A stretch of DNA of 64,000 bases. Source: Psychrobacillus insolitus. GTDB lineage: Bacteria; Bacillota; Bacilli; Bacillales_A; Planococcaceae. The stretch covers positions 1,240,001 through 1,304,000 of the forward strand of contig NZ_QKZI01000001.1 of assembly GCF_003254155.1 (NCBI RefSeq). Reading direction: 5' to 3'. The stretch's first letter is position 1. Each line of letters begins with the position of its first letter. The notes under the pieces were generated by a model. The model made no database searches. It was not told the origin of the DNA and worked only from the letters and a program-made list of their open reading frames with translations. Of the stretch, positions 45,140-54,988 are shown in pieces. The position numbers were made by a program, and so were the translations under genes.

Positions 45140-46102
45140 TCAATCTATCCTAATGCGAGGATCTACAATACTCATGATGATATCGGATAATAGACTACCT
45201 AATAATGTTAAGAAGCCAAAAAGTAATACTAATGCTGTAATGACGCTATAGTCTCGGGAAGAGATAGACTGCATAAATAATTGCCCCATTCCTGGATAAC
45301 CAAAGATAGATTCGATAAAAATGGATCCCCCTAGTAGTCCAGTAATTGTGAATCCAAAGAAAGCAGCAATTGGTAATAATGAATTTCTAAATATATGTTT
45401 GCTATACACTTTACGAATTGGAATACCTTTACTCCTAGCTGTCCTCACATAATCCATTGATTTGGAATCGATTATTTCGGAACGAAGATATTGTATGACA
45501 CCGGTTGTACCTAAAACTGCATACGTAATTGCAGGTAATAACATGTGATAAATTTTGCTCCATATATACGCTTTCGTACTTTCTTCATATTTAATATCAA
45601 CCGTTCCTGCCGTAGGAAACCAGCCAAGTTGATAGCCAAATAAAAACAAAAAAATTAACCCTAATACAAATGTTGGAATAGCATAGCTGACAAAGCTATA
45701 TAAAACGATCGATTTATCTACAAGTGTATCTTGATATCTCCCTGCTAATACCCCTAACGGAATGGCAATCAAATAAAGTAGGACAACGCTTAATAAGGAC
45801 AACCAAAGCGTATTCATCGCACGTTCTCCGATTAAATCAGCTACTGGTACCTTATATGTATAACTTTTTCCGAAGTCCCCTTGAGCTACCCCTATAATCC
45901 AGTTAGCATATTGCACATACCACGGATCATAAAAGCCTGCTTCTTCCCGTAATTCTTCAATACGATTCGCATCTGATTCTGGTGTGATTAAACCAGTAAA
46001 TGGATCCCCTGGCATCTGCTTAGCCATTATAAAAATGAGTAAACTAAGTATCAATAACTGAGGGATCATTGAAAGTACTCGTCGTAATAATGTTTTCCAC
46101 AT
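45140..46102 (-). CDS. appB: Peptide ABC transporter permease, AppB/OppB type
   Basis: A 320-residue six-helix permease: MPGDPFTGLITPESDANRIEELREEAGFYDPWYVQYANW after the first helix and EAA loop DYVRTARSKGIPIRKVYSKHIFRNSLLPI. It starts 1 nt after the appF stop with a weak ribosome site (AAAGTGGG), so it is probably coupled to appF. Confidence 0.92.
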   Translation of the reverse strand: MWKTLLRRVLSMIPQLLILSLLIFIMAKQMPGDPFTGLITPESDANRIEELREEAGFYDPWYVQYANWIIGVAQGDFGKSYTYKVPVADLIGERAMNTLWLSLLSVVLLYLIAIPLGVLAGRYQDTLVDKSIVLYSFVSYAIPTFVLGLIFLFLFGYQLGWFPTAGTVDIKYEESTKAYIWSKIYHMLLPAITYAVLGTTGVIQYLRSEIIDSKSMDYVRTARSKGIPIRKVYSKHIFRNSLLPIAAFFGFTITGLLGGSIFIESIFGYPGMGQLFMQSISSRDYSVITALVLLFGFLTLLGSLLSDIIMSIVDPRIRID

Positions 46103-46103
46103 A

Positions 46104-47051
46104 CTAGATGACCCACTTTTCTTTAGCAGTCATTGCTACTTGATGCGTAGCTGAAATTGGATGTAAATCAAACACTCTCCCATTTTCATCAAAATACTGA
46201 TGTTGTTCTTTATGAAAATTTTCTTCCACAAGAATGCGTTCCTTTTTACGTGCTTGCCTTGTATCAGGCTCGATCATTGGAATTGCTGATAATAATCGCT
46301 TCGTATAAATATGTTTGGGAGACTGATAGATATCTTCTCTCGTTCCCGATTCTACGAAACGACCTTTATACATAATGGAAATATAGTCACACATATGTTT
46401 TACAACACCTAAATCATGCGAAATAAACAAATAGCTTAGTCCTAATTCATCTTGAATATCTTTCAAAAAATTCAATACTTGTGCTTGAACGGAAAGATCA
46501 AGTGCAGAAACAGGTTCATCTGCAATAATTAACTTAGGATTAGTAGCTATTGCACGTGCAATACCAATCCGCTGCTTTTGTCCACCTGAAAATTCATGAG
46601 CATATTTAAATTTTGCATCTTCCGGCATTCCGACAATCGCTAGTAATTCGTTAATTTTTCGCTTCTCTTCTAAATCGGAAAGCTTTAAAAAATTGCGTAT
46701 TGGTTCTGCAATAATATCTTGCACCCGTTTGCGTGGATTTAAACTTGAATTTGCATCCTGGAAAATCATTTGAATATCACGATTAAAGCTTGAGTTTCGG
46801 TTGCGGCGTTTATTCGTCACATCTTCTCCCTCGTATATAATACGACCAGAAGTAATTTTTTCTAACCCAATAACGGCTTTTCCCGTTGTAGATTTACCAC
46901 ATCCAGATTCTCCAACTAATCCATATGTTTTTCCTTTTTCAAACTCTAAGCTAATGCCATCAACTGCGAGTACATGATCCACAACATCATTAAAGAACCC
47001 ACCTCGAATTGGATAATGGACATGTAAATCTCTAATCTGCATAAAACTCAT
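46104..47051 (-). CDS. appF: Peptide ABC transporter ATPase, AppF type
   Basis: A 315-residue ATPase. Walker A GESGCGKSTTGKA, signature HEFSGGQKQRIGIARAIA and Walker B LIIADEPVSALDLS. It overlaps appD by 4 nt (ATGA). The C-terminal YFDENGRVFDLHPISATHQVAMTAKEKW resembles AppF proteins. Confidence 0.92.
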   Translation of the reverse strand: MSFMQIRDLHVHYPIRGGFFNDVVDHVLAVDGISLEFEKGKTYGLVGESGCGKSTTGKAVIGLEKITSGRIIYEGEDVTNKRRNRNSSFNRDIQMIFQDANSSLNPRKRVQDIIAEPIRNFLKLSDLEEKRKINELLAIVGMPEDAKFKYAHEFSGGQKQRIGIARAIATNPKLIIADEPVSALDLSVQAQVLNFLKDIQDELGLSYLFISHDLGVVKHMCDYISIMYKGRFVESGTREDIYQSPKHIYTKRLLSAIPMIEPDTRQARKKERILVEENFHKEQHQYFDENGRVFDLHPISATHQVAMTAKEKWVI

Positions 47052-48058
47052 CGTAAACTTCCTCCTTCGCTTTCAAAATGGAAGTATTTAAAACAAGTAC
47101 ATCTGACAAAATGACCTGGAGAAACTTCATGAAGTGATGGTTCTGCTTCATGATTTGACTCTGGTATCCATGGAATACGTGGGGAGAAACGACATCCCGT
47201 TCTCGGTAATTTGGCTAAAGACGGTACTAGTCCTTGTATTACTTGCAGTTTTTCATTTTCACTGTTCATTTGTGGAATGGAATTCAATAATGACCGAGTA
47301 TATGGATGCTTTGGATTTGAGAATAATTCTTCTACAGGTGCTTCTTCAATAATTTGGCCAGCATACATAACCGCTACACGGTCCGCTACTTCCGCTACTA
47401 CACCAAGGTCATGCGTTATTAAGATAATACCTGCTCCTGTTTCCATTTGAAGTTCACTTAGTAAATCTAATATTTGGGCTTGAATTGTTACATCTAGAGC
47501 TGTAGTAGGCTCATCTGCAATAATAATATTTGGCTTACATGAAATTGCTATTGCGATTATGACACGTTGACGCATACCACCCGATAATTGATGTGGAAAT
47601 TGGTTTGCAGTTCTCTCAGGGTTAGGAATACCTACTTGATACAGCAAATTTAGTACGCGTTGTATCCGCTGTTCTTTTGAAAGTTTGGAATGGTATATTA
47701 AACTTTCTTCAATTTGCTCTCCAATTCGCATCAGTGGATTTAATGCAGATAATGGATCTTGGAATATCATTCCGATTTCTTCTCCGCGAATATTATTTAA
47801 TGCTTCTTCATCAAGAGAAGCTAAATTACTATTTTTGTAATAAATTCCACCTCGTACTCTTGTTTTATTGTGATCATGTAGTCCAATAATGGAAGTAGCC
47901 AATGTGCTTTTTCCACATCCCGATTCTCCAACTATTGCAAGAATTTCGTTTTTCTTTAACGAAATTGATACACCATCGACTGCATCATAATATATGTCTT
48001 TTATTCGATAACCTGTATGTAAATCTCTTATCGTTAAAAGTTCCTCTGAAATGACCAA
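47048..48058 (-). CDS. appD: Peptide ABC transporter ATPase, AppD type
   Basis: A 336-residue ATPase. Walker A GESGCGKSTLATS, signature [18 protein letters not shown], Walker [13 protein letters not shown] and the C-terminal Cys-containing tail TGCRFSPRIPW...FVRCTCFK typical of OppD/DppD. The start is taken as TTG 48058: AAAGGAG is 8 nt before it, whereas the ATG at 48076 overlaps that site. It is the first gene of the app operon. Confidence 0.92.
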   Translation of the reverse strand: MVISEELLTIRDLHTGYRIKDIYYDAVDGVSISLKKNEILAIVGESGCGKSTLATSIIGLHDHNKTRVRGGIYYKNSNLASLDEEALNNIRGEEIGMIFQDPLSALNPLMRIGEQIEESLIYHSKLSKEQRIQRVLNLLYQVGIPNPERTANQFPHQLSGGMRQRVIIAIAISCKPNIIIADEPTTALDVTIQAQILDLLSELQMETGAGIILITHDLGVVAEVADRVAVMYAGQIIEEAPVEELFSNPKHPYTRSLLNSIPQMNSENEKLQVIQGLVPSLAKLPRTGCRFSPRIPWIPESNHEAEPSLHEVSPGHFVRCTCFKYFHFESEGGSLR

Positions 48059-48334
48059 AAGTAAAACTCCTTTCATTCAATCGACTATAAATTTATCTAC
48101 TACCTGTGAAAGTTTGGACTTGATTATTTTTTGTATCTCTGATTATTCTATTGCTTGAGAGTGAAGTCTATTCCAGTAAGATTACAATCTCGAAAAAAAC
48201 TTTATCGATTTTTTTCGCTTGAAAACAGTACAAATTCAAGTCCATATCGGATAGTTATAAACTTCAGTGTTACTTTGTAGCTTTTACATATTTAATTAGT
48301 ATTAAACATCATCATTTTTAGGAAATCTAAGGAA

Positions 48335-48865
48335 ATAGAAGCTACGTGACTGTCACAGCTCATAAATACAGGGGCGGGAAAGTAGTTCTGTTTGGTTGAT
48401 TGTTTAAAAAAGTTGGAATTGTCACTTCATAGGAATGGAAACCAAAACGAGACTGCGTACTGTCCCTGTGTCAGACTCAAATGTTTTTTCAATTTGTGGC
48501 TGACACAGGGACAGATTCCTAAACCACGCCAGAAAAACCAACACAGCGCCCAGGAGTTCGACACAAATGCCCCTTCAATTTGTGGCTGACTCCTGGGCGC
48601 GCTCACAGAAAAAAACAAGTACTGTGACTAGATAGACACCTACCATTACTACACGTTTAATATTTCTATTTAAATCAATAATCATGATTTATAAAATATA
48701 GCAATTTGAATATACGACTTATCCGAAAATAAGCGCAAAAAGAGACTTTTCTCCTGTTTTTGTGCTTATTTTAAAATATGTCGTGTGTAAGTTTTGCACA
48801 TTTATGAAGTTGCGGACTTTTTTTGGGGTAGGTTCGTTTGAGGTAGAGGAAATTGTTATACTTTC
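48335..48865. repeat. Mosaic intergenic repeat (family 2, copy c) and tandem hairpins
   Basis: The 860-bp gap between appD and fabF has no credible gene. 48345-48365 (AGCTACGTGACTGTCACAGC) is a decayed version of the hairpin at 2.5 kb. Hairpin A: arms 48460-48474 and 48500-48514 (15 bp perfect). Hairpin B: arms 48546-48557 and 48589-48600 (12 bp perfect). A third, 48729-48775 (AAAATAAGC.CAAAAA arms), is followed by GTGTAAG...GGAAATTGTTATACTTT, the family-2 tail. Confidence 0.7.
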
Positions 48866-48868
48866 TCA

Positions 48869-48910
48869 TAAAAAAAGCACCCCCAATTTAATAATTGGGA
48901 ATGCTTTTTA
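48869..48910 (-). terminator. Terminator of fabF
   Basis: AAAGCA.CCCCAATT pairs with AATTGGG.TGCTTT around TAAT, with seven T's on the minus strand, right after the fabF stop. Confidence 0.85.
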
Positions 48911-48917
48911 GAACGAT

Positions 48918-50150
48918 TTATTTTTTAAATAATATACTTGCATTATGTCCGCCAAATCCAAGCGAATTACTCATTGCATATTGGATGTCTGCTTTTCTAG
49001 CAACATTCGGCACATAATCTAAATCACAAATTGGATCAGGTGTATCTAAATTTGTAGTCGGAGGTAAAATACCTTCTTTTAATGCAAGCACTGTGAAAAT
49101 TGCCTCTATACCACCTGCTGCTCCAAGTAAATGACCTGTCATCGATTTAGTTGAACTCATCGCAAGCTTGTATGCATGTTCTCCAAAAACAGATTTTACT
49201 GCCAACGTTTCAAACTCATCATTGTATGGTGTGCTTGTTCCGTGTGCATTTATATAATCTACTTGGTCAGGAGTAATACCGGCATCTGCAAGTGCTTGTT
49301 TCATAGCTCTAGCAGCTCCTTCTCCTCCTGGTGCTGGAGCGGTAATATGATGCGCATCTCCAGTAGAACCATAACCTATAATCTCTGCATAAATTTTTGC
49401 CCCACGAGCAACTGCATGTTCATATTCTTCTAAAATAATAATCCCTGCACCTTCCCCAATAACAAAGCCATTTCGGTTTGCATCGAATGGTCTAGATGCT
49501 TTTTCAGGATCTGTATTTAATGTAAGTGCAGTGTTCGAACAAAAACCTGCCACAGACATAGTCGTGATAGGTGATTCAGCTCCACCAGTAATCATCACAT
49601 CTGCATCACCACGTTCAATTACTTTAAAAGCATCACCAATTGAGTTTGTACCAGAAGCACATGCAGTTACGGTACATGAATTAATCGCTTTTGCACCAAA
49701 GTGAATGGAAACTTGGCCAGCAGCCATATCTGGAATCATCATTGGTACGAAAAATGGACTTACTCTACGTGCGCCTTTTTCTAGGAATAAACGGAACTGA
49801 GATTCATACGTTTCCATTCCACCGATACCAGATCCAATCCAAACACCAGTACGAAGACCAATTTCTTCTGTAATCGTTAAATTTGCATCCTCCACAGCCA
49901 TAATAGAAGCTGCTAGCGCATAATGAGTAAAGCGATCCATTTTACGAGCGTCTTTTTTCGAAATATATTTCTCTATATCAAAGTCCTTTACTTCTGCTGC
50001 CACTTTAGCTGCAAATAAATCTGCATCTAATCGTGTAAGCATTCCTACTCCAGACTTACCTTCTTTAATACCAGACCATGTTGTTTCTATATCATTACCC
50101 AATGGTGTAACAGCGCCTACTCCAGTTACTACTACTCTACGTTTAGTCAT
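48918..50150 (-). CDS. fabF: 3-oxoacyl-ACP synthase II
   Basis: A 410-residue KASII condensing enzyme of fatty acid elongation. The catalytic Cys lies in [14 protein letters not shown] and the two His in [12 protein letters not shown] and [16 protein letters not shown] 50150 has GGAGGG 10 nt ahead; the ATG at 50156 is too close. Second gene of fabH-fabF, under FapR. Confidence 0.97.
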   Translation of the reverse strand: MTKRRVVVTGVGAVTPLGNDIETTWSGIKEGKSGVGMLTRLDADLFAAKVAAEVKDFDIEKYISKKDARKMDRFTHYALAASIMAVEDANLTITEEIGLRTGVWIGSGIGGMETYESQFRLFLEKGARRVSPFFVPMMIPDMAAGQVSIHFGAKAINSCTVTACASGTNSIGDAFKVIERGDADVMITGGAESPITTMSVAGFCSNTALTLNTDPEKASRPFDANRNGFVIGEGAGIIILEEYEHAVARGAKIYAEIIGYGSTGDAHHITAPAPGGEGAARAMKQALADAGITPDQVDYINAHGTSTPYNDEFETLAVKSVFGEHAYKLAMSSTKSMTGHLLGAAGGIEAIFTVLALKEGILPPTTNLDTPDPICDLDYVPNVARKADIQYAMSNSLGFGGHNASILFKK

Positions 50151-50177
50151 GAACATTCATCCCTCCGAAATTAATCG

Positions 50178-51113
50178 TTATTTTCCCCATTTAAGAGCAA
50201 TTGCTCCCCAAGTCAAACCACCACCAAAACCTACCATAACAATTACATCATCATCTTTTATTTTACCATTAATAACTTCTTCATTTAAAGAAAGTGGAAT
50301 AGAGGCTGAAGATGTATTTCCAAACTTATGAATCGTTTTAGACATTTTTTCTACTGGTAAACCTAGTCTTTCTCTTGATGCATCCATTATACGTATGTTT
50401 GCTTGGTGTGGAATTAACATATCGATATCTTCTTTATTTAGTCCTGCTTTTTCTATTACACTAGCTGCGGACTCACCCATTTGTCTTACTGCAAATTTGA
50501 ATACTTCACGACCATTCATCTTAAGATGCGGTCCCTCTTGGTATAAATGCTTACCACCACTTCCAGCAGCACCAAGCTCAAATGATAATATTCCACGGCC
50601 TTCGGATACTTTACTTACGACTGCTGCTCCTGCACCATCGCCAAATAAAATAGCTGTATTTCGATCTTCCCAATCTGTAATCTTAGAAAGCTTTTCAACC
50701 CCTACTACAAGTACATGGGAATAAGTATCTGACTCTACAAATTGTTTCGCAGTAACTAATCCATACATAAATCCTGCACAAGCAGCAGATATGTCCATTG
50801 CTGCAGCATTTACAGCACCTAATTGTTCTTGGAGCATAGTTGATACACTTGGGAATGGCTGATCTGGTGTAACTGTGGCAACTAAGATTAGGCCAATTTG
50901 TTCAGGTGAAATGCCTGCATCTTTAATTGCTTCTCTTGCAGCTTTCACCGCCATATCTGAAGTTTCTTCATCAGGTCGTGCAATTCTACGTTCTTCTATT
51001 CCAGTCATAGTTCTTATCCATTCGTCGGATGTATCTAATCTTTTTTCAAGGTCTTCATTTGTTAAAACTTGTTCTGGATAATATGTCCCCAACCCAATAA
51101 TTCCAGCATTCAT
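50178..51113 (-). CDS. fabH: 3-oxoacyl-ACP synthase III
   Basis: A 311-residue KASIII that starts fatty acid chains from acyl-CoA (branched primers in Bacillales). Catalytic Cys in [13 protein letters not shown], His in [11 protein letters not shown], Asn in [13 protein letters not shown]. It lies 27 nt upstream of fabF, and the AGAGGGAATTTC site precedes ATG. Confidence 0.97.
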   Translation of the reverse strand: MNAGIIGLGTYYPEQVLTNEDLEKRLDTSDEWIRTMTGIEERRIARPDEETSDMAVKAAREAIKDAGISPEQIGLILVATVTPDQPFPSVSTMLQEQLGAVNAAAMDISAACAGFMYGLVTAKQFVESDTYSHVLVVGVEKLSKITDWEDRNTAILFGDGAGAAVVSKVSEGRGILSFELGAAGSGGKHLYQEGPHLKMNGREVFKFAVRQMGESAASVIEKAGLNKEDIDMLIPHQANIRIMDASRERLGLPVEKMSKTIHKFGNTSSASIPLSLNEEVINGKIKDDDVIVMVGFGGGLTWGAIALKWGK

Positions 51114-51141
51114 GAAATTCCCTCTTTTCTTATAATCTAAT

Positions 51142-51160
51142 ATTAGTACCTGGTAATAAT
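51142..51160 (-). promoter_or_regulatory. FapR operator of fabH-fabF
   Basis: ATTAGTACCTGGTAATAAT is a near match to the FapR site (TTAGTACCTGGTACTAA-type). It lies in the 5' leader, just after the -10 box, where FapR bound without malonyl-CoA would block transcription. Confidence 0.85.
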
Positions 51161-51187
51161 AATAACGAATTTATGAACATTTTTCAA
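51159..51187 (-). promoter_or_regulatory. Sigma-A promoter of fabH-fabF
   Basis: TTGAAA (51182-51187), 17-nt spacer, TATTAT (51159-51164) on the minus strand, directly abutting the FapR box. Confidence 0.75.
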
Positions 51188-51281
51188 CAACATAGTTTAA
51201 AACATGAAATATTCTTTTGAATTGGGCATACTTATGGTACTATGATACATATAGTAAAATTTAGCGTTGAGGTGAAATTAC

Positions 51282-51470
51282 ATGAAATATATTATGACAA
51301 TTCTTTGGTCAGTTCTCTTAGTATCAATGTTGAACTACGTAGTAAGTTCTGTTAATAACGTACCATTTATACTTAGTCATGGATTAATCATGTCTATACT
51401 TGTTGCAATTATGATCTTTATCATCACTGCAATTATTCCAAACGAACCAAACCCTACTGAACAACACTAA
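51282..51470 (+). CDS. DUF2929-type small membrane protein
   Basis: A 62-residue protein with two hydrophobic helices: MKYIMTILWSVLLVSMLNYVV and GLIMSILVAIMIFIITAIIPNEP. The pattern, including IPNEP near the end, matches small DUF2929 proteins of Bacillales. GAGGTGA precedes ATG. Divergent from fabH, followed by a very strong terminator. Function unknown. Confidence 0.75.
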   Translation: MKYIMTILWSVLLVSMLNYVVSSVNNVPFILSHGLIMSILVAIMIFIITAIIPNEPNPTEQH

Positions 51471-51511
51471 AAAAAAATCGACTCCCATTCTTCATGGGAG
51501 TCGATTTTTTT
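51471..51511. terminator. Bidirectional terminator between DUF2929 gene and clpB
   Basis: AAAAATCGACTCCCAT and ATGGGAGTCGATTTTT form a 16-bp stem around TCTTC with T runs on both sides. Confidence 0.95.
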
Positions 51512-53636
51512 AATTTAAAACTAATTTACCTTCTTCAATCGAAGCTACTATAGTAGTACCTGGAAGCACTGTTCCGCCGATTAGTAATTTTGCTACAGCA
51601 GTTTCTAAATGACGTTGAATGAAACGTTTCAAAGGTCTTGCACCATACGCTGCATCAGTACCTTCCTCCACAATCCACTTAATAACAGAGTCTTCTACTT
51701 TCAACGTAATTTCTTGATCGAACAATCTATTTTGAAGTTGTTTCGCATATTTCACTGCGATTTTTTCAAAATGCTGTGCATTTAACGAGTGGAACATAAT
51801 AATATCATCCATACGATTTAACAACTCTGGTTTAAAATGATTCCGAAGAGCTTCCATTACTAGTGCCTCTTCTTGTTCTTTTACTTCTCCTGTTGTATTC
51901 GCAAGATATTGAGAACCAATATTTGAAGTTAAGATGACAATTGTATTCGTAAAATTGACTATTCTACCTTGACTATCTGTAATTCGACCATCATCCATTA
52001 GTTGCAACAAAATATTCGCTACATCTGGATGCGCTTTTTCAATTTCATCCAATAAAACAACAGAATAGGGATTTCTGCGGACAGCTTCCGTCAATTGTCC
52101 ACCTTCTTCATAACCAATATAGCCTGGAGGTGCTCCAACTAAACGAGAAACACTATGTTTCTCCATATATTCGGACATATCGATACGGATAAAATGCTCT
52201 TCCGAATCAAATAAATTGGCTGCTAAAGATTTAGCTAATTCTGTTTTACCAACCCCAGTTGGTCCTAAAAATAAGAATGAGCCAATTGGTTTATTCGGAT
52301 CTTTGATACCAGCTCTAGCACGCCATACAGCTTCGGTTACTAGTTGAATCGCATTGTCTTGTCCTACAACACGTTCCCCAAGCGTTTCTTTTAAACGTAA
52401 AAGTTTCTCTCTTTCACCTTCTACCAATTTTGTCACTGGAATTCCGGTCCATCTAGAAACAATAGAAGCAATTTCATCTGTTGTTACTTCTTCACGTAAT
52501 AAACGAGATTCTGATGCACCATTAATTTCTTCTTCATATACAAGAAGTTCTTTTTCTAATGTAGGTATTTTTCCATGACGAAGTTCTGCTGCTTTATTTA
52601 AATCATATTTATTTTCAGCTTCTTCTAATTCTCTACGGTAACGATCTAGTACTTCTCTTTTTTGTTGAATAACTTGAATTGATTCTTTTTCTTTATTCCA
52701 TTTATTTCGCATTTCGCTAGTGGATTGTTCTAATTCTTTCAAATCAGTTCGTAATTGTTCCAATCTTTTTTGACTAGCTGCATCTTTTTCTTTGATCAAT
52801 GCCTGTTCTTCTATTTGAAGCTGCATCATTTTTCTTGTTACTTCATCTAGTTCTTGTGGCATAGAGTCAATTTCTGTTCGAATCATTGCACAAGCTTCAT
52901 CGATTAAATCGATTGCTTTATCTGGTAAAAAGCGTTCTGTAATATAACGATTGGAAAGTTCTGCAGCTGCGATAATTGCTCTGTCATGTATACGAACTCC
53001 GTGATGTAACTCAAATCTCTCTTTCAAACCACGTAGAATTGACACTGTATCTTCCACTGATGGTTCACGTACTAAAACTTTTTGGAATCGTCTTTCTAAT
53101 GCCGCATCTTTTTCAATATTCATGCGATATTCATCCAGAGTTGTAGCACCGATACAATGTAGTTCACCGCGTGCAAGCATTGGTTTTAGCATATTTCCTG
53201 CGTCCATTGCTCCTTCTGTTTTCCCTGCTCCTACTATTGTATGAATCTCATCTATGAATAAAATAATTTGACCTTCACTATCTTTTACTTGTTTAAGCAC
53301 TGCTTGCAAACGTTCTTCAAATTCCCCTCGATATTTTGCACCCGCTATTAAAGAGCCCATATCTAATTCGAAGATTTCTTTTTCTTTTAATCCTTCTGGA
53401 ACATCTTTCCTTACAATACGTTGTGCTAATCCTTCTACAATAGCGGTTTTACCTACACCTGGTTCACCAATTAGCACCGGGTTATTTTTTGTTTTTCTCG
53501 ATAAAATTCGAATAACGTCACGAATTTCTTGATCCCGACCGATTACTGGATCCATTTTTCCTTCTTTTACTGCTGTAACTAAATTACGACCGTATGTTTC
53601 TAAAGGACTTTTTTCGTCTTGTTGTTTCATTTGCAT
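51510..53636 (-). CDS. clpB: ClpB-type disaggregase lacking the N-terminal domain
   Basis: A 708-residue Hsp100 ATPase. NBD1 Walker [14 protein letters not shown] lies at about residue 60 (about 205 in full ClpB) and Walker [11 protein letters not shown] long coiled-coil middle domain with [26 protein letters not shown] follows, then NBD2 with [13 protein letters not shown] and [13 protein letters not shown], and a normal C-terminus. The long middle domain marks it as ClpB rather than ClpC/ClpE; no ClpP-binding loop is evident. The about 150-residue substrate-binding N-domain is absent and cannot lie upstream, because promoter and CtsR box are there. Start ATG 53636 has AAGGGG 8 nt ahead. Confidence 0.9.
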   Translation of the reverse strand: MQMKQQDEKSPLETYGRNLVTAVKEGKMDPVIGRDQEIRDVIRILSRKTKNNPVLIGEPGVGKTAIVEGLAQRIVRKDVPEGLKEKEIFELDMGSLIAGAKYRGEFEERLQAVLKQVKDSEGQIILFIDEIHTIVGAGKTEGAMDAGNMLKPMLARGELHCIGATTLDEYRMNIEKDAALERRFQKVLVREPSVEDTVSILRGLKERFELHHGVRIHDRAIIAAAELSNRYITERFLPDKAIDLIDEACAMIRTEIDSMPQELDEVTRKMMQLQIEEQALIKEKDAASQKRLEQLRTDLKELEQSTSEMRNKWNKEKESIQVIQQKREVLDRYRRELEEAENKYDLNKAAELRHGKIPTLEKELLVYEEEINGASESRLLREEVTTDEIASIVSRWTGIPVTKLVEGEREKLLRLKETLGERVVGQDNAIQLVTEAVWRARAGIKDPNKPIGSFLFLGPTGVGKTELAKSLAANLFDSEEHFIRIDMSEYMEKHSVSRLVGAPPGYIGYEEGGQLTEAVRRNPYSVVLLDEIEKAHPDVANILLQLMDDGRITDSQGRIVNFTNTIVILTSNIGSQYLANTTGEVKEQEEALVMEALRNHFKPELLNRMDDIIMFHSLNAQHFEKIAVKYAKQLQNRLFDQEITLKVEDSVIKWIVEEGTDAAYGARPLKRFIQRHLETAVAKLLIGGTVLPGTTIVASIEEGKLVLN

Positions 53637-53659
53637 CCCAACATCCCCTTTAAAAATAG

Positions 53660-53676
53660 TTTGACTATCTTTGACT
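53660..53676 (-). promoter_or_regulatory. CtsR operator of clpB
   Basis: On the minus strand AGTCAAAGATAGTCAAA, the CtsR heptad direct repeat (A/G)GTCAAAnAn(A/G)GTCAAA. It begins just after the -10 box, at the start of the leader. Confidence 0.88.
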
Positions 53677-53682
53677 AATTTA

Positions 53683-53711
53683 ATTATAAGTCGGATTTTC
53701 CCATTTGTAAA
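53683..53711 (-). promoter_or_regulatory. Sigma-A promoter of clpB
   Basis: TTTACA (53706-53711), 17-nt spacer, TATAAT (53683-53688) on the minus strand. The resulting transcript starts too late for any start codon above 53636 to add a full N-domain. Confidence 0.85.
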
Positions 53712-53726
53712 GAAATGTGTTTTTTT

Positions 53727-53754
53727 ATATTCCCCTATTACCATAGGGAAATAT
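53727..53754. promoter_or_regulatory. Dyad operator candidate between clpB and the Fnr-like gene
   Basis: ATATTCCCCTAT and ATAGGGAAATAT form 12-bp arms with one mismatch around TACC. It lies upstream of the Fnr-like gene, in the -35 region of a probable promoter (TATTAT/TATATT at 53757-53766). It is not a TGTGA-type box, so another regulator may bind. Confidence 0.5.
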
Positions 53755-53798
53755 GGTATTATATTAAATATGTAAGCATGGAAGGGTTGTGAGTTTAT

Positions 53799-54494
53799 TT
53801 GAAAGAGAACGATGTTACAGCAACTAATCTCTATTCATTATTCGAGCATTTCGGTTCCATAATTAAGATTGAAAAAGACCGGCCAGTGTTTTCAGAAGGT
53901 GAACGTTCTGAAGAGGTTTACTTTATACAATCAGGTTCTGTTCGTATTAGTAAAGATACGGAAAGTGGACGAATTCTTACACTTCGAATTAGTGGAGCTC
54001 TAACTTTCATCGGTGAAGCTTCTGTTTTTTGCGAAACTATTTATCATTCTGTTTCAGCAACTGCAATTGAGCCCACACAAGTATTAGCACTATCCCGTTC
54101 ACAACTAGAAAAATTATTAACCACTTCTCCTGTGAATATGATGGAGTGGATGAAATTAATTCAAGCCCATAACTTAAAAAATGAAACTCGCTTTAGAGAC
54201 TTATTATTACATGGTAAAAAAGGTGCCCTATTTTCAACTTTAGTTCGGTTATCTAATACGTATGGGGTTCAGCAAGAGAATGGTAGTATTTTGATTAATT
54301 ATTCGTTAACAAATCAAGAACTAGCGAACTTTTGTGCAACAAGCAGAGAAGTAGTTAATCGAATGTTAAATGATTTAAAAAACAATCAGATTATTTCTTT
54401 TCAAAAAGGTATTATTACGATTCATGATTTTGCTTTTTTGAGGAAAGAAATTGAATGCGATAATTGCCCAATAGATATATGCCGGGTTGACTAG
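53799..54494 (+). CDS. Crp/Fnr-family regulator with C-terminal cysteine cluster
   Basis: A 231-residue regulator. The cyclic-nucleotide-binding fold spans about residues 15-125 ([23 protein letters not shown]), and the HTH at about 165-215 contains [25 protein letters not shown]. The tail [10 protein letters not shown] has three cysteines spaced C-x2-C-x4-C, the same spacing as the [4Fe-4S] ligands at the C-terminus of B. subtilis Fnr. An oxygen- or NO-sensing role is therefore likely. The start is TTG; GGAAGGG lies 13 nt before it and GTGAG nearer. Targets unknown. Confidence 0.82.
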   Translation: MKENDVTATNLYSLFEHFGSIIKIEKDRPVFSEGERSEEVYFIQSGSVRISKDTESGRILTLRISGALTFIGEASVFCETIYHSVSATAIEPTQVLALSRSQLEKLLTTSPVNMMEWMKLIQAHNLKNETRFRDLLLHGKKGALFSTLVRLSNTYGVQQENGSILINYSLTNQELANFCATSREVVNRMLNDLKNNQIISFQKGIITIHDFAFLRKEIECDNCPIDICRVD

Positions 54495-54496
54495 AA

Positions 54497-54565
54497 AACC
54501 TGTGCAAAGCGCTCTAAAAATAATCGGACATACCGTGTTCCAAGTCAATGAAATTCTTATACTTT
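54497..54565. repeat. Family-2 tail fragment
   Basis: CCTGTGCAAAGCGCTCTAAAAATAATCG...TTCCAAGTCAATGAAATTCTTATACTT resembles the conserved tail of family-2 repeats at 39.42-39.48 kb, here without a variable hairpin. Confidence 0.5.
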
Positions 54566-54567
54566 GT

Positions 54568-54613
54568 AAAAAGCAGTCCCTTCTATAAAAAACTATAGAA
54601 GGAACTGCTTTTT
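54568..54613. terminator. Bidirectional terminator between the Fnr-like gene and yitW
   Basis: AAAAAGCAGT.CCTTCTATA and TATAGAAGG.ACTGCTTTTT form a long stem with T runs on both strands. Confidence 0.9.
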
Positions 54614-54623
54614 ATTTATTTTA

Positions 54624-54938
54624 TTATCTTATGCCTAATGCGATTTTTGCATATCTTGACATATTGTCTCTTGACCATGGTGGATTGAAAACAACATTCA
54701 CTTCTGTTTCCTTCACTTCTGGCAATTCAGCTAATGCAGTTCTTACTTGGTCCACAATCATTGGTCCCATTGGGCAACCAATAGAAGTTAGTGTCATCGT
54801 AACAAAAGCTACACCTTCGTCCGTTAGAGCTACATCATATACTAAACCTAAATTGACAATGTCGACTCCTAACTCTGGGTCGATTACATTTTCAAGTGCG
54901 GCCATCATACTATCTTTCATATCTTGATCTTGATCCAT
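54624..54938 (-). CDS. yitW: MIP18/PaaD-type metal-sulfur cluster assembly factor (YitW/SufT)
   Basis: A 104-residue DUF59 protein. ENVIDPELGVDIVNLGLVYDV and LTSIGCPMGPMIVDQVR carry the conserved Asp-Pro-E and the single Cys used in Fe-S handling. It acts in maturation of Fe-S proteins (SufT-like). AAGGAGG precedes ATG. Nearest neighbours are the Fnr-like regulator (convergent) and yitV. Confidence 0.9.
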   Translation of the reverse strand: MDQDQDMKDSMMAALENVIDPELGVDIVNLGLVYDVALTDEGVAFVTMTLTSIGCPMGPMIVDQVRTALAELPEVKETEVNVVFNPPWSRDNMSRYAKIALGIR

Positions 54939-54988
54939 TTTAAAAAACCTCCTTCACTACTTATCTTAATCATAACAAATTAGCTTGT

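Noticed and set aside
53637-53744. N-terminal extension of clpB to an ATG at 53744
   Set aside because: It covers the -10 box and CtsR operator, so it would not be transcribed; it also does not encode a Clp N-domain.
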